From JAPHTQ01 sp050299175 (GTDB lineage Bacteria > Pseudomonadota > Gammaproteobacteria > Thiohalomonadales > Thiohalomonadaceae): 64,000 bases of DNA. The stretch's first letter is position 1; every line of letters begins with the position of its first letter. A program made the translations under genes and the position numbers. This document shows positions 44,898 to 53,297 of this stretch, one piece after another. The notes under the pieces were generated by a model. It had not been told where the DNA came from. It worked only from the letters and a program-made list of their open reading frames with translations, and ran no database searches. The stretch spans positions 20,554-84,553 of the forward strand of contig JBNKVM010000023.1 in the NCBI GenBank assembly GCA_050299175.1, in the 5' to 3' direction.

Positions 44898-46283
44898 CTA
44901 TACATGCCCGGGGCAGGAACCGGCGAGCGCCAGACGTTCCAGTGCCTCCCTGTCCAGTAGCCGGCTATCCACCTTTAGATAGGCGATTCCGTCATCCACA
45001 CTAACCACCGCCTCAGCAACCCCGCTGAGCGCCAGCAATTGTTGCTCCATTCTACCGGCCATATCGGTATCGTGCACTGCCACCGACAACATTTCATTAC
45101 TCAGATAGGGAGGCTGACGCATACTTAATGCCGCCAGCCACCACAGGCCAATCATTCCGGCGCTAAACAGAAACACCGTACCATTACCGAACTGGCCGTG
45201 CAGCCAACCACCCGCGGCACCACCGACGAAAGCGCCGACAAACTGGGAACTGGTATAGACCCCCATCGCCGTACCCTTGCTCTGGGCCGGGGCGATCTTG
45301 CTAATCAGTGAAGGCAGGGTCGCCTCCAGCAGGTTGAAGGCAATGAAGAAAAACTGCAACAGCACGGCGATGGCCCAAAAATGGTACTGCCCCCAATTGA
45401 GACCCAGTTGCGAAAGCAACAACACCGACACAGCACCGATGTAGACTTGCTTCATCTTGCGCTTTTTCTCGGCAATGATGATAAACGGTATCGCCAGCGC
45501 CATCCCCAGCACCATCACCGGTAGATAGAGCCAGGTGTGATGCTCGGCCACCAGACCGCTGTCGACCAGCGCCAGTGGCAACACCACGAAGCTGGCGGTT
45601 AGCGCCAGGTGCAGAGTGAATATGCCCAGATCGAGCCGTAGCAACTGGCCGTTGCGCAACACCTGGCGGAACTGGGCCGGTTCCACCTCCGCGTCACGAT
45701 GGAAGACACTGCGCTGCGGGTTCGGCACCACCAGATAGAGCAGTGCGATAGCCAGCAGCGCCAGCACGGCGATCACGCCGAAGATACCGGGCACGCCGAT
45801 CCAGTGGTTGAGCAGCGGTCCGCCGACCATGGCAATGACGAAGGAGAATCCAATGCTCATCCCGATAATCGTCATCGCCTTGGTGCGATGCTCTTCGGAG
45901 GTAAGGTCCGCCGCCAGCGCCATAATCGCCGCAGCCACGGCACCGGCGCCCTGCAGTGCACGACCAAGGATCACCCCTTCGATAGTGTGAGCCATGGCAG
46001 CAACCACGCTTCCCGCGGCAAAGATCAGCAGACCCAGGGCGATCACTGGCTTGCGACCGATGCGATCGGAAAGCATGCCGAAGGGGATCTGCAGCATCGC
46101 CTGGGTCAGGCCGTAGATGCCGATGGCCAGACCGACCTGGAATGGGGTGACACCCTTGAGGTGCTCCGCATAGAGGGCGAACACCGGCAGGATCATAAAC
46201 AGACCCAGCATACGCAGGGAGATGATAGAGGCGAGGGAGAGGGCGGCGCGCCGCTCCATTTTTGTCATAGTCAATGCGGACAT
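44898..46283 (-). CDS. MFS transporter (YajR-like, with C-terminal ferredoxin-fold domain)
   Basis: This 461-residue inner-membrane protein has about 12 helices and motif A in FGMLSDRIGRKPVIALG. The last 70 residues (YLSNEMLSVAVHD onward) form a soluble domain, as in E. coli YajR. It is probably a drug or metabolite exporter, but the substrate cannot be told. The start may be at ATG 46283 or at a later ATG in the same frame; no ribosome site decides. It diverges from uvrA and precedes ssb by 31 bases. Confidence 0.84.
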   Translation of the reverse strand: MSALTMTKMERRAALSLASIISLRMLGLFMILPVFALYAEHLKGVTPFQVGLAIGIYGLTQAMLQIPFGMLSDRIGRKPVIALGLLIFAAGSVVAAMAHTIEGVILGRALQGAGAVAAAIMALAADLTSEEHRTKAMTIIGMSIGFSFVIAMVGGPLLNHWIGVPGIFGVIAVLALLAIALLYLVVPNPQRSVFHRDAEVEPAQFRQVLRNGQLLRLDLGIFTLHLALTASFVVLPLALVDSGLVAEHHTWLYLPVMVLGMALAIPFIIIAEKKRKMKQVYIGAVSVLLLSQLGLNWGQYHFWAIAVLLQFFFIAFNLLEATLPSLISKIAPAQSKGTAMGVYTSSQFVGAFVGGAAGGWLHGQFGNGTVFLFSAGMIGLWWLAALSMRQPPYLSNEMLSVAVHDTDMAGRMEQQLLALSGVAEAVVSVDDGIAYLKVDSRLLDREALERLALAGSCPGHV

Positions 46284-46333
46284 GTTGCTAAAAAACCCGG
46301 GGAAATAGCGGTTGCCGAAAAATCTTTATTATT

Positions 46334-46363
46334 TTGCGCATGTATAGGAAACGGTCGTATAGT
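46334..46363 (+). promoter_or_regulatory. probable promoter of uvrA
   Basis: TTGCGC (46334-46339) and TATAGT (46358-46363) are separated by 18 bases, 29 bases before the ATG. I see no LexA box (CTGT-N8-ACAG) in this gap. Confidence 0.5.
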
Positions 46364-46392
46364 AGCAGGTTAGATTTAACACGGGAACGAGC

Positions 46393-49215
46393 ATGGACTC
46401 CATCATTCTACGCGGCGCACGCACCCACAATCTGAAAAATATCGACATCACGCTGCCGCGCGACAAACTCATCGTCTTTACCGGCCTTTCCGGCTCCGGC
46501 AAATCTTCACTCGCCTTCGACACCATCTATGCCGAGGGCCAACGGCGTTACGTGGAGTCTCTCTCCAGCTACGCCCGACAGTTCCTGTCGATGATGGAAA
46601 AACCGGACATCGACCATATCGAAGGTCTATCGCCTGCCATCTCCATCGAACAGAAATCGGCCTCACACAACCCTCGCTCCACCGTCGGTACCGTGACCGA
46701 GATCTACGACTACCTTCGCCTGCTCTTCGCCCGTGCCGGTGAACCCCACTGCCCGGAACACGACACCGTGCTGGAAGCACAGACCGTCAGCCAGATGGTC
46801 GACCAGATCCTGGCCCTGCCCGAGGGCAGCAAGCTGATGCTACTGGCGCCGGTGGTACAACAGCGCAAGGGCGAACATATCCAGGTACTGGAGGAACTGC
46901 GCGCCCAGGGCTACATTCGTGCCCGGATCAACGACAAGGTCGTCGAGTTGGACCAGGCGCCATCGCTCGAGTTGCGTAAGAAACATACCATCGAGGCGGT
47001 GATCGACCGTTTCAAGGTTCGCGCAGATATCAAACAACGTTTGGCCGACTCCATTGAGACCGCATTACACCTGAGTGACGGCCTGATACGGATCGCATTT
47101 ATCGATGGCGAGTACGGCGAACTAACCTTCTCCGCCCGCTATGCCTGCCCGGTATGCAATTACTCACTGACAGAACTGGAGCCGCGCCTCTTCTCCTTCA
47201 ACAACCCGGCGGGGGCTTGCCCTACCTGCGACGGCCTCGGGGTACGCCAGTTCTTTGATCCGGCACGTATTGTCGCTCATCCGGAACTAAGCCTGGCCGG
47301 TGGTGCCATTCGTGGCTGGGATCGACGCAATGCCTACTATTTCCAGTTGCTCACCTCATTGGCGGCGCATTATGGCTTCGATATCGACACTCCATACGAA
47401 GAACTGAAACCGCGCATCCGCGAGATCCTGCTACATGGCAGCGGTGACGAGGAGATCACCTTCACCTACCAGTCGGACCGCAGCGGCAAGAGCATCCGCA
47501 GCCATACCTTCGAGGGCATCATCCCCAACATGGAGCGGCGCTACCGCGATACCGACTCCAACGTGGTGCGCGAGGAGTTGAGCAAATACCTCAGCCAGCA
47601 GCACTGCCCCAGCTGCCACGGCAGCCGCCTTAACGAAGCGGCACGGCATGTCTTCATTGCCGGACACAACCTGCCCGCCATTACCTCGATGCCGGTAGGT
47701 CGGGCACGGGAATTTTTCGACGATCTGCTGCTGCCCGGCTGGCGTGGCGAGATCGCCAGCAAAATCCTCAAGGAGATCGGCGAACGCCTCACCTTCCTGG
47801 TCAACGTCGGCCTCGACTACCTGACTCTGGAGCGCAGCGCCGATACCCTCTCCGGCGGCGAAGCCCAGCGTATCCGTCTGGCCAGCCAGATCGGCGCCGG
47901 TCTGGTCGGGGTAATGTACATCCTCGACGAACCCTCCATCGGCCTGCACCAACGCGACAACGAGCGACTACTGGAGACCCTGTTCCGTCTGCGCGACCTC
48001 GGCAACACCGTGATCGTGGTGGAGCATGACGAAGACGCGATCCGCAGCGCCGACCATGTGGTCGACATCGGTCCCGGCGCAGGTATCCATGGCGGCGAGA
48101 TCGTCGCTCAGGGCACACCGAAGCAAGTGCTGGCTAACCCCGCCTCGCTTACCGGACAGTATCTCTCCGGCAAACGCGCCATCGAGGTGCCGCAGCAGCG
48201 GCACGCCCCCGATCCGAAACGGCAACTCAAACTGCGAGGCGCCACCGGTAACAACCTCAAGGGGGTCAATATCGACCTGCCGCTGGGGCTGATGACCTGC
48301 GTGACCGGGGTCTCCGGCTCCGGCAAATCGACCCTGATCAACGACACCCTCTACCGCAACGCCGCCCTGGCCCTCAACGGCAGCGGCGAAGACCCGGCCC
48401 CCTGTGCCGAGATCATCGGTCTGGAGCAGTTCGACAAGGTGGTGGATATCGACCAGAGTCCCATCGGTCGTACCCCACGCTCCAACCCGGCGACCTACAC
48501 CGGCCTGTTTACCCCGATCCGTGACCTCTTCTCCGGCACCCAGGAAGCCCGTGCCCGCGGTTACAACCCGGGGCGCTTCTCCTTCAACGTTAAGGGTGGG
48601 CGTTGCGAGGCGTGTCAGGGGGACGGCATGATCAAGGTGGAGATGCACTTCCTGCCCGATATCTACGTCCCCTGCGATGTCTGCAAGGGCAAACGCTATA
48701 ACCGCGAGACCCTGGAGGTACAGTACAAGGGGCGTAACATCTACGAGGTACTGGAGATGACCGTGGAGGATGCACGGGAGTTCTTCGACGCGGTGCCGGT
48801 GATCGCACGCAAACTACAGACCCTGCTCGACGTCGGCCTCAGTTACATCAAACTGGGGCAGTCCGCCACCACCCTCTCCGGCGGCGAAGCCCAGCGGGTC
48901 AAACTGGCACGGGAGCTCTCCAAGCGGGATACCGGCAACACCCTCTACATCCTCGACGAGCCGACCACCGGTCTGCACTTTCACGACATCGAACAGTTGC
49001 TGACCGTGCTGCATCGCCTGCGCGACCACGGCAACACCATCGTGGTGATCGAACACAATCTCGATGTGATCAAGACCGCTGACTGGATCCTGGATCTGGG
49101 GCCTGAAGGCGGTGATCGAGGGGGAGAACTGCTAATCGCCGGAACGCCCGAGCAAGTAGCGGCCTGCGAGGCCTCTCACACCGGACGTTTCCTCAAGCCG
49201 TTTCTGAAACGCTGA
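46393..49215 (+). CDS. uvrA: UvrA, DNA damage recognition ATPase of nucleotide excision repair
   Basis: The protein is 940 residues, as in E. coli. It has two ABC ATPase domains: the first P-loop GLSGSGKSS with K37 and the second GVSGSGKST with K645. Both signatures read LSGGEAQR. Zinc ligands appear in CPVCNY/CPTCDG and in CEACQGDG/CDVCKGKR. UvrA acts as a dimer with UvrB on damaged DNA. Its last 23 bases overlap the end of the convergent S-adenosylmethionine hydrolase-like gene. Confidence 0.97.
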   Translation: MDSIILRGARTHNLKNIDITLPRDKLIVFTGLSGSGKSSLAFDTIYAEGQRRYVESLSSYARQFLSMMEKPDIDHIEGLSPAISIEQKSASHNPRSTVGTVTEIYDYLRLLFARAGEPHCPEHDTVLEAQTVSQMVDQILALPEGSKLMLLAPVVQQRKGEHIQVLEELRAQGYIRARINDKVVELDQAPSLELRKKHTIEAVIDRFKVRADIKQRLADSIETALHLSDGLIRIAFIDGEYGELTFSARYACPVCNYSLTELEPRLFSFNNPAGACPTCDGLGVRQFFDPARIVAHPELSLAGGAIRGWDRRNAYYFQLLTSLAAHYGFDIDTPYEELKPRIREILLHGSGDEEITFTYQSDRSGKSIRSHTFEGIIPNMERRYRDTDSNVVREELSKYLSQQHCPSCHGSRLNEAARHVFIAGHNLPAITSMPVGRAREFFDDLLLPGWRGEIASKILKEIGERLTFLVNVGLDYLTLERSADTLSGGEAQRIRLASQIGAGLVGVMYILDEPSIGLHQRDNERLLETLFRLRDLGNTVIVVEHDEDAIRSADHVVDIGPGAGIHGGEIVAQGTPKQVLANPASLTGQYLSGKRAIEVPQQRHAPDPKRQLKLRGATGNNLKGVNIDLPLGLMTCVTGVSGSGKSTLINDTLYRNAALALNGSGEDPAPCAEIIGLEQFDKVVDIDQSPIGRTPRSNPATYTGLFTPIRDLFSGTQEARARGYNPGRFSFNVKGGRCEACQGDGMIKVEMHFLPDIYVPCDVCKGKRYNRETLEVQYKGRNIYEVLEMTVEDAREFFDAVPVIARKLQTLLDVGLSYIKLGQSATTLSGGEAQRVKLARELSKRDTGNTLYILDEPTTGLHFHDIEQLLTVLHRLRDHGNTIVVIEHNLDVIKTADWILDLGPEGGDRGGELLIAGTPEQVAACEASHTGRFLKPFLKR

Positions 49216-49939
49216 CTTCGGTTAGTTCGATGCGATCGCCGATGCTGACGTCAAAATAGTCGTCGGCACGGCTGCAATTGACGGCGATCTCCAACAGGCC
49301 GGTGGGGTTCTCGTAACAGAGCGGCTGCCCCTCGGGCACGTCACTGAAGGTCCAGACCCGTGGCACCATCTGCCCCCTGAAGCTCAACGCCTCGATGTTG
49401 CCCAGATTTGCAGCACGCAGGCCGGTCAACAGATTGCCGAAGCGATCGACATAGATCACCTGCGGCAGGTCATCTGCCATCGTGGAAGTGATGTTGAATT
49501 GGTAGGGCTGGGCCTCGGGAAAGTCCCCCATTGCCAACATCGCCGCCACCGGCGCGAACAGATCCCGACCGTGGAAACTGGCGCTCATCCGTTCAGGCCG
49601 CCAGCGGATACGCCAGGCATCCACTGCCTCGCTACGCGCCGCCACCACATCGAACAGGCCGTTATCCGGGCCGACATACCAGTTACGGCCAGCCCGCACA
49701 ATAGCCGGCTCGCGCTGTTCGCTGCCGACACCGGGGTCGACGACACAGAGGAAGATTGTTTCAGGAGGAAACTCGGCCTGATAGGCGGCCAACAGATGGG
49801 CGCCAGACTGAATATTATGAGTGGGGATGTCGGCAAACAGGTCGATAACCGGTACCTGTGGCGCACGATGGGCGAGAATGGATTTCATTACTCCCGTGTA
49901 GGGACCATCCAGTCCGAAGTCGGTCAATATCGCGATCAT
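49193..49939 (-). CDS. S-adenosylmethionine hydroxide adenosyltransferase-like protein
   Basis: This 248-residue protein belongs to the DUF62/SAM hydroxide adenosyltransferase family, related to bacterial fluorinase and chlorinase. Members split S-adenosylmethionine to adenosine and methionine. Family motifs are LTDFGLDGPYTGVMKS, VVDPGVGSEQR and YVGPDNGLF. The ATG at 49939 has GGAGG six bases upstream; the reading frame is open further upstream but runs into the rplQ terminator and the rplQ region. The physiological role is unclear. Confidence 0.88.
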   Translation of the reverse strand: MIAILTDFGLDGPYTGVMKSILAHRAPQVPVIDLFADIPTHNIQSGAHLLAAYQAEFPPETIFLCVVDPGVGSEQREPAIVRAGRNWYVGPDNGLFDVVAARSEAVDAWRIRWRPERMSASFHGRDLFAPVAAMLAMGDFPEAQPYQFNITSTMADDLPQVIYVDRFGNLLTGLRAANLGNIEALSFRGQMVPRVWTFSDVPEGQPLCYENPTGLLEIAVNCSRADDYFDVSIGDRIELTEVSVSETA

Positions 49940-49990
49940 GCTGTCCCTCCCTACGGCTTCCATGGCAACAGTTTTCATCCTGCCAGAAAC

Positions 49991-50018
49991 AAAAAGCCGG
50001 GCACAGGCCCGGCTTTTT
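49991..50018 (-). terminator. terminator of the alpha/ribosomal superoperon
   Basis: A 12-bp perfect stem (AAAAAGCCGGGC / GCCCGGCTTTTT) with an ACAG loop lies 27 bases after the rplQ stop. Confidence 0.93.
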
Positions 50019-50045
50019 ACTCTGGAAACTACAGCACAAAATAGC

Positions 50046-50432
50046 TTATTCGCTATCGTCCTCTTCCGCTTCCACCGCACGATCCACCAGCTCGACATAG
50101 GCCATCGGCGCATTGTCGCCAGCACGGAAACCGCACTTGAGGATACGCAGGTAACCACCGGGACGGCTTTCGTAACGCGGGCCCAGCTCGTTGAACAGTT
50201 TGGTGACCACTTCGCGGTCACGCAGGCGGTCGAAAGCCAGACGGCGGTTAGCAACGCTGTCGCTCTTGGCCATGGTGATCAGCGGTTCGGCAACGCGACG
50301 CAGCTCTTTGGCCTTCGGCAGGGTGGTCTTAATCAGTTCATGACGCAGCAGAGAGGCCGCCATGTTGCGGAACATGGCCTTACGGCTACTGCTGTTGCGG
50401 TTCAGTTGGCGACCAGATTGACGGTGACGCAT
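50046..50432 (-). CDS. rplQ: 50S ribosomal protein L17
   Basis: L17 is the last gene of the alpha operon. The 128-residue protein begins MRHRQSGRQLNRNSSSRKA and contains the family core FRNMAASLLRHELIKTTLPK. It lies 37 bases after rpoA, and a strong terminator follows. Confidence 0.97.
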   Translation of the reverse strand: MRHRQSGRQLNRNSSSRKAMFRNMAASLLRHELIKTTLPKAKELRRVAEPLITMAKSDSVANRRLAFDRLRDREVVTKLFNELGPRYESRPGGYLRILKCGFRAGDNAPMAYVELVDRAVEAEEDDSE

Positions 50433-50469
50433 GGGACTTTCCTTTAAATGCTATCTAACTCGGTGACAC

Positions 50470-51477
50470 TCAGGCGCTGGCCTTGGCGTCCTCCGCATTC
50501 TTGATGCTGGCGGGCGGCCAGTTCTCCAGGCGCATGCCCAGGGAAAGACCACGTGAAGCCAGCACGTCTTTAATTTCGGTGAGCGACTTCTTGCCCAGGT
50601 TCGGGGTCTTCAGCAGCTCCACCTCGGTGCGCTGAATCAGGTCACCGATGTAGTAAATGTTCTCTGCCTTGAGGCAGTTGGCGGAACGCACTGTCAGCTC
50701 CAGATCATCGACCGGACGCAGCAGGATCGGGTCGATTTCAGGCTCAGCAGACTCTTCCACAGCCTGGGCCTTACCTTCCAGATCAACGAAGCTGGAGAGC
50801 TGGTCCTGCAGGATAGTGGCGGCCTTGCGGATCGCCTCATCGGCCTCGATGGTACCGTTGGTTTCAATCTCCAGTACCAGTTTGTCCAGGTCGGTGCGCT
50901 GCTCGACGCGGGCACGCTCAACGGCGTAGGCCACGCGGCTAATCGGGCTGTAGGAAGCATCGATCAGCAAGGAACCGATAGGACGAGATTCATCGTCGGC
51001 ATCGGCACGCAAGTTAGCTGGCTGGTAGCCACGGCCCTGTTCAACTTTCAGGGTCATGCTCAACTCGCCGCCCTTGGTCAGGTTGGCGATGACATGCTCT
51101 GGATTCATGATTTCAACATCATGGTCCAGTTCGATGTCGCCGGCGGTCACCAGGCCGGGGCCGCTCTTCTTCAGATTCAGCGTGGCCTGCTGGCGGTTGT
51201 TCAGGCGAATCGCGACACCCTTCAGGTTGAGCAGAATTTCGATAACGTCTTCCTGCACACCCTCAATAGCGGTGTATTCGTGCAGTACGCCGTCGATGCT
51301 CGCCTCGGTGATCGCGCTGCCCACCATGGAGGAGAGCAGAATGCGGCGCAGGGCGTTGCCCAGAGTATGACCAAAACCGCGCTCCAGCGGCTCCAGGGTT
51401 ACCTTGGCGGCGGTGTCACTAATCTTCTGGACACCAACCATACGTGGCTTGAGTAATTCCAGTTCTGAGCCGTGCAT
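50470..51477 (-). CDS. rpoA: RNA polymerase alpha subunit
   Basis: The 335-residue protein has the N-terminal assembly domain (ERGFGHTLGNALRRILLSSM) and the C-terminal domain (about 250-320: RSANCLKAENIYYIGDLIQR). The latter contacts UP elements and activators such as CRP. ATG 51477 is supported by GAGGA five bases upstream; the longer open frame has no family match. A terminator-like hairpin just before it may set the rpoA level relative to rpsD. Confidence 0.97.
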   Translation of the reverse strand: MHGSELELLKPRMVGVQKISDTAAKVTLEPLERGFGHTLGNALRRILLSSMVGSAITEASIDGVLHEYTAIEGVQEDVIEILLNLKGVAIRLNNRQQATLNLKKSGPGLVTAGDIELDHDVEIMNPEHVIANLTKGGELSMTLKVEQGRGYQPANLRADADDESRPIGSLLIDASYSPISRVAYAVERARVEQRTDLDKLVLEIETNGTIEADEAIRKAATILQDQLSSFVDLEGKAQAVEESAEPEIDPILLRPVDDLELTVRSANCLKAENIYYIGDLIQRTEVELLKTPNLGKKSLTEIKDVLASRGLSLGMRLENWPPASIKNAEDAKASA

Positions 51478-51500
51478 GAATAGTCCTCTTTGAAAAAGCA

Positions 51501-51523
51501 CTACCAGCGACAAGCGCTGGTAG
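51501..51523 (-). promoter_or_regulatory. attenuator-like hairpin between rpsD and rpoA
   Basis: A 9-bp perfect stem (CTACCAGCG / CGCTGGTAG) with a five-base loop is followed leftward by TGCTTTTTC, 24 bases before the rpoA ATG. It looks like a weak rho-independent terminator inside the alpha operon. Confidence 0.55.
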
Positions 51524-51565
51524 AATTTCCCGCCCAGCGCCAGAGGCGTTGGACGGAACGTTCAA

Positions 51566-52192
51566 TTACTTGGAGTAGAGTTCGACGACCAGCTGCTCCT
51601 GAATCTCAGCAGGCAGTTCGCTACGCTCAGGCATCGCCTTGAAAACACCTTCCAGCTTCTTGCCGTCGACGTCGAGCCATTCTGGCAGACCGCGCTGTTG
51701 CGCCAGTTCGCTGGAAGATTTGACGCGCAGTTGGGCTTTCGCCTTCTCTGACACGGCAACCACATCGCCAGCCTTGACTTGATAGGAAGGGATGTTGACC
51801 TTTTGGCCATTTACGGTAATACCGTTGTGGCGTACCAGCTGACGTGATTCAGAACGAGAAACACCAAAGCCCATACGGTAAACCACGTTATCCAGACGGC
51901 ATTCCAGCAGTTGCAGCAGGTTCTCACCAGTGGAGCCGCGCAGACGGTCCGCTTCTTTATAGTAAAGGCGGAACTGGTTTTCCAGGATGCCATAGATGCG
52001 GCGCAGCTTCTGCTTCTCACGCAGCTGACGGGCGTAGTCAGACAGACGGGTACGACGCTGACCGTGCTGTCCCGGTGGGAACGGACGATTTTCAATCGCA
52101 CACTTGCTGGTGTAACACTTCTCGCCTTTCAGAAAGAGCTTCTCGCCCTCACGACGGCATTGACGACATTTGGAACCGATATACCTAGCCAA
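51566..52192 (-). CDS. rpsD: 30S ribosomal protein S4, four-cysteine form
   Basis: S4 binds the 5' domain of 16S rRNA first in 30S assembly and in E. coli represses the alpha operon. The 208-residue protein has the S4 domain (about 95-160: ECRLDNVVYRMGFGVSRSES). The N-terminus carries C9, C12, C26 and C31, spaced as in the zinc-binding S4 of Thermus, whereas E. coli S4 lacks a complete set. It is fourth from the end of the ribosomal block. Confidence 0.96.
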   Translation of the reverse strand: MARYIGSKCRQCRREGEKLFLKGEKCYTSKCAIENRPFPPGQHGQRRTRLSDYARQLREKQKLRRIYGILENQFRLYYKEADRLRGSTGENLLQLLECRLDNVVYRMGFGVSRSESRQLVRHNGITVNGQKVNIPSYQVKAGDVVAVSEKAKAQLRVKSSSELAQQRGLPEWLDVDGKKLEGVFKAMPERSELPAEIQEQLVVELYSK

Positions 52193-52210
52193 TTTCGGAA
52201 GCCTCTTGCT

Positions 52211-52603
52211 TTATACGCGACGTTTTTTCGGCGGACGGCACCCGTTGTGCGGGATTGGCGTCACGTCGGTAATGTGAGTGATTTTGAAGCCCATGTTGTT
52301 CAGCGCACGAACTGCTGATTCACGGCCAGGACCAGGGCCCTTAACCCAGACTTCCATATTCTTCATACCGTATTCCTGGGCAACAGTACCGGCCTTCTCG
52401 GCGGCAACCTGGGCCGCGAACGGGGTGCTCTTGCGTGAACCGCGGAATCCGGAACCACCAGCAGTCGCCCAGCACAGGGTGTTGCCCTGACGATCGGAGA
52501 TGGTGATGATTGTGTTGTTAAAGGACGCGTGGACGTGCGCAACGCCGTCTACAACGTTCTTTTTAACCTTTTTACGGGTGCGAGTGTTGGTCGCCTTAGC
52601 CAT
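52211..52603 (-). CDS. rpsK: 30S ribosomal protein S11
   Basis: S11 lies on the 30S platform at the mRNA exit. The 130-residue protein has GVAHVHASFNNTIITI and ends PIPHNGCRPPKKRRV, as in most bacteria. It follows rpsM in the alpha operon. Confidence 0.97.
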   Translation of the reverse strand: MAKATNTRTRKKVKKNVVDGVAHVHASFNNTIITISDRQGNTLCWATAGGSGFRGSRKSTPFAAQVAAEKAGTVAQEYGMKNMEVWVKGPGPGRESAVRALNNMGFKITHITDVTPIPHNGCRPPKKRRV

Positions 52604-52651
52604 ATCCTGCTTCCCAGATAACTATTAAGAATCAGACGGTTGTCTGTTCAA

Positions 52652-53008
52652 TTACTTCTTGATCGGACGACGCGGGCCCTTACGGGTACGCGCATTGGTG
52701 CGGGTACGCTGGCCACGCAGCGGCAGACCGCGGCGATGACGGATACCACGATAGCAACCGAGATCCATCAAACGCTTGATGTTCATGGAGACCTCACGAC
52801 GCAGGTCACCTTCAACCGTGAACTTGGCGACTTCGCCACGCACTTTCTCGATCTCCGCCTCGGTCAGATCCTTGATTTGTGCAGCCGGGTTGATCCCTGC
52901 CGCTTCACAGATCTGCTTTGAACGGGTACGACCGATGCCGTAGATCGCCGTCAGGGCAATCACTGCATGCTTGTTCACCGGGATGTTAATTCCAGCAATA
53001 CGGGCCAT
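52652..53008 (-). CDS. rpsM: 30S ribosomal protein S13
   Basis: S13 is in the 30S head and touches the 50S subunit and the P-site tRNA. The 118-residue protein begins MARIAGINIPVNKHAVIALT, contains a helix-two-turns-helix region, and ends with the basic tail NARTRKGPRRPIKK. It is the first gene of the alpha operon, downstream of a recognisable promoter. Confidence 0.97.
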   Translation of the reverse strand: MARIAGINIPVNKHAVIALTAIYGIGRTRSKQICEAAGINPAAQIKDLTEAEIEKVRGEVAKFTVEGDLRREVSMNIKRLMDLGCYRGIRHRRGLPLRGQRTRTNARTRKGPRRPIKK

Positions 53009-53068
53009 TTAGCCACTCCCTCAAATCACAAAAGCACTAACGCCTGACGCGCTGTGGAAAAGCGCGCC

Positions 53069-53097
53069 ATAATAATCGCAAACCTACCGTGAATCAA
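53069..53097 (-). promoter_or_regulatory. alpha operon promoter between rpmJ and rpsM
   Basis: Leftward, TTGATT (53097-53092) and TATTAT (53074-53069) are separated by 17 bases. The location matches the E. coli alpha promoter. A hairpin with arms CGCGCT/AGCGCG lies just downstream, in the leader, where S4 control acts in E. coli. Confidence 0.65.
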
Positions 53098-53140
53098 GCC
53101 CTGCCAGGTCTTGGACCTTTACAGCAGAGCCGCACACAGA

Positions 53141-53257
53141 CTAGCCCTGACGCTGCTTGTGGCGAGCGTCGGAGGAGCAGATCACACGCACGGTACCATT
53201 GCGGCGGATGATCTTGCAGTTGCGGCAAATCTTCTTAACAGAAGCACGAACCTTCAT
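53141..53257 (-). CDS. rpmJ: 50S ribosomal protein L36
   Basis: L36 is 38 residues: it starts MKVRASVKKICRNCKIIR and ends HKQRQG. The zinc ligands C11, C14, C27 and H33 are all present, so this is the zinc-containing form. It lies 40 bases after secY and closes the spc operon, as in E. coli. Confidence 0.96.
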   Translation of the reverse strand: MKVRASVKKICRNCKIIRRNGTVRVICSSDARHKQRQG

Positions 53258-53297
53258 CTTACTTCTCCAGATAAATCCAAACGTGGCAGTCGCAGCC

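Noticed and set aside
46284..46392. LexA box before uvrA
   Set aside because: No CTGT-N8-ACAG-type palindrome is seen in the gap between the MFS gene and uvrA.
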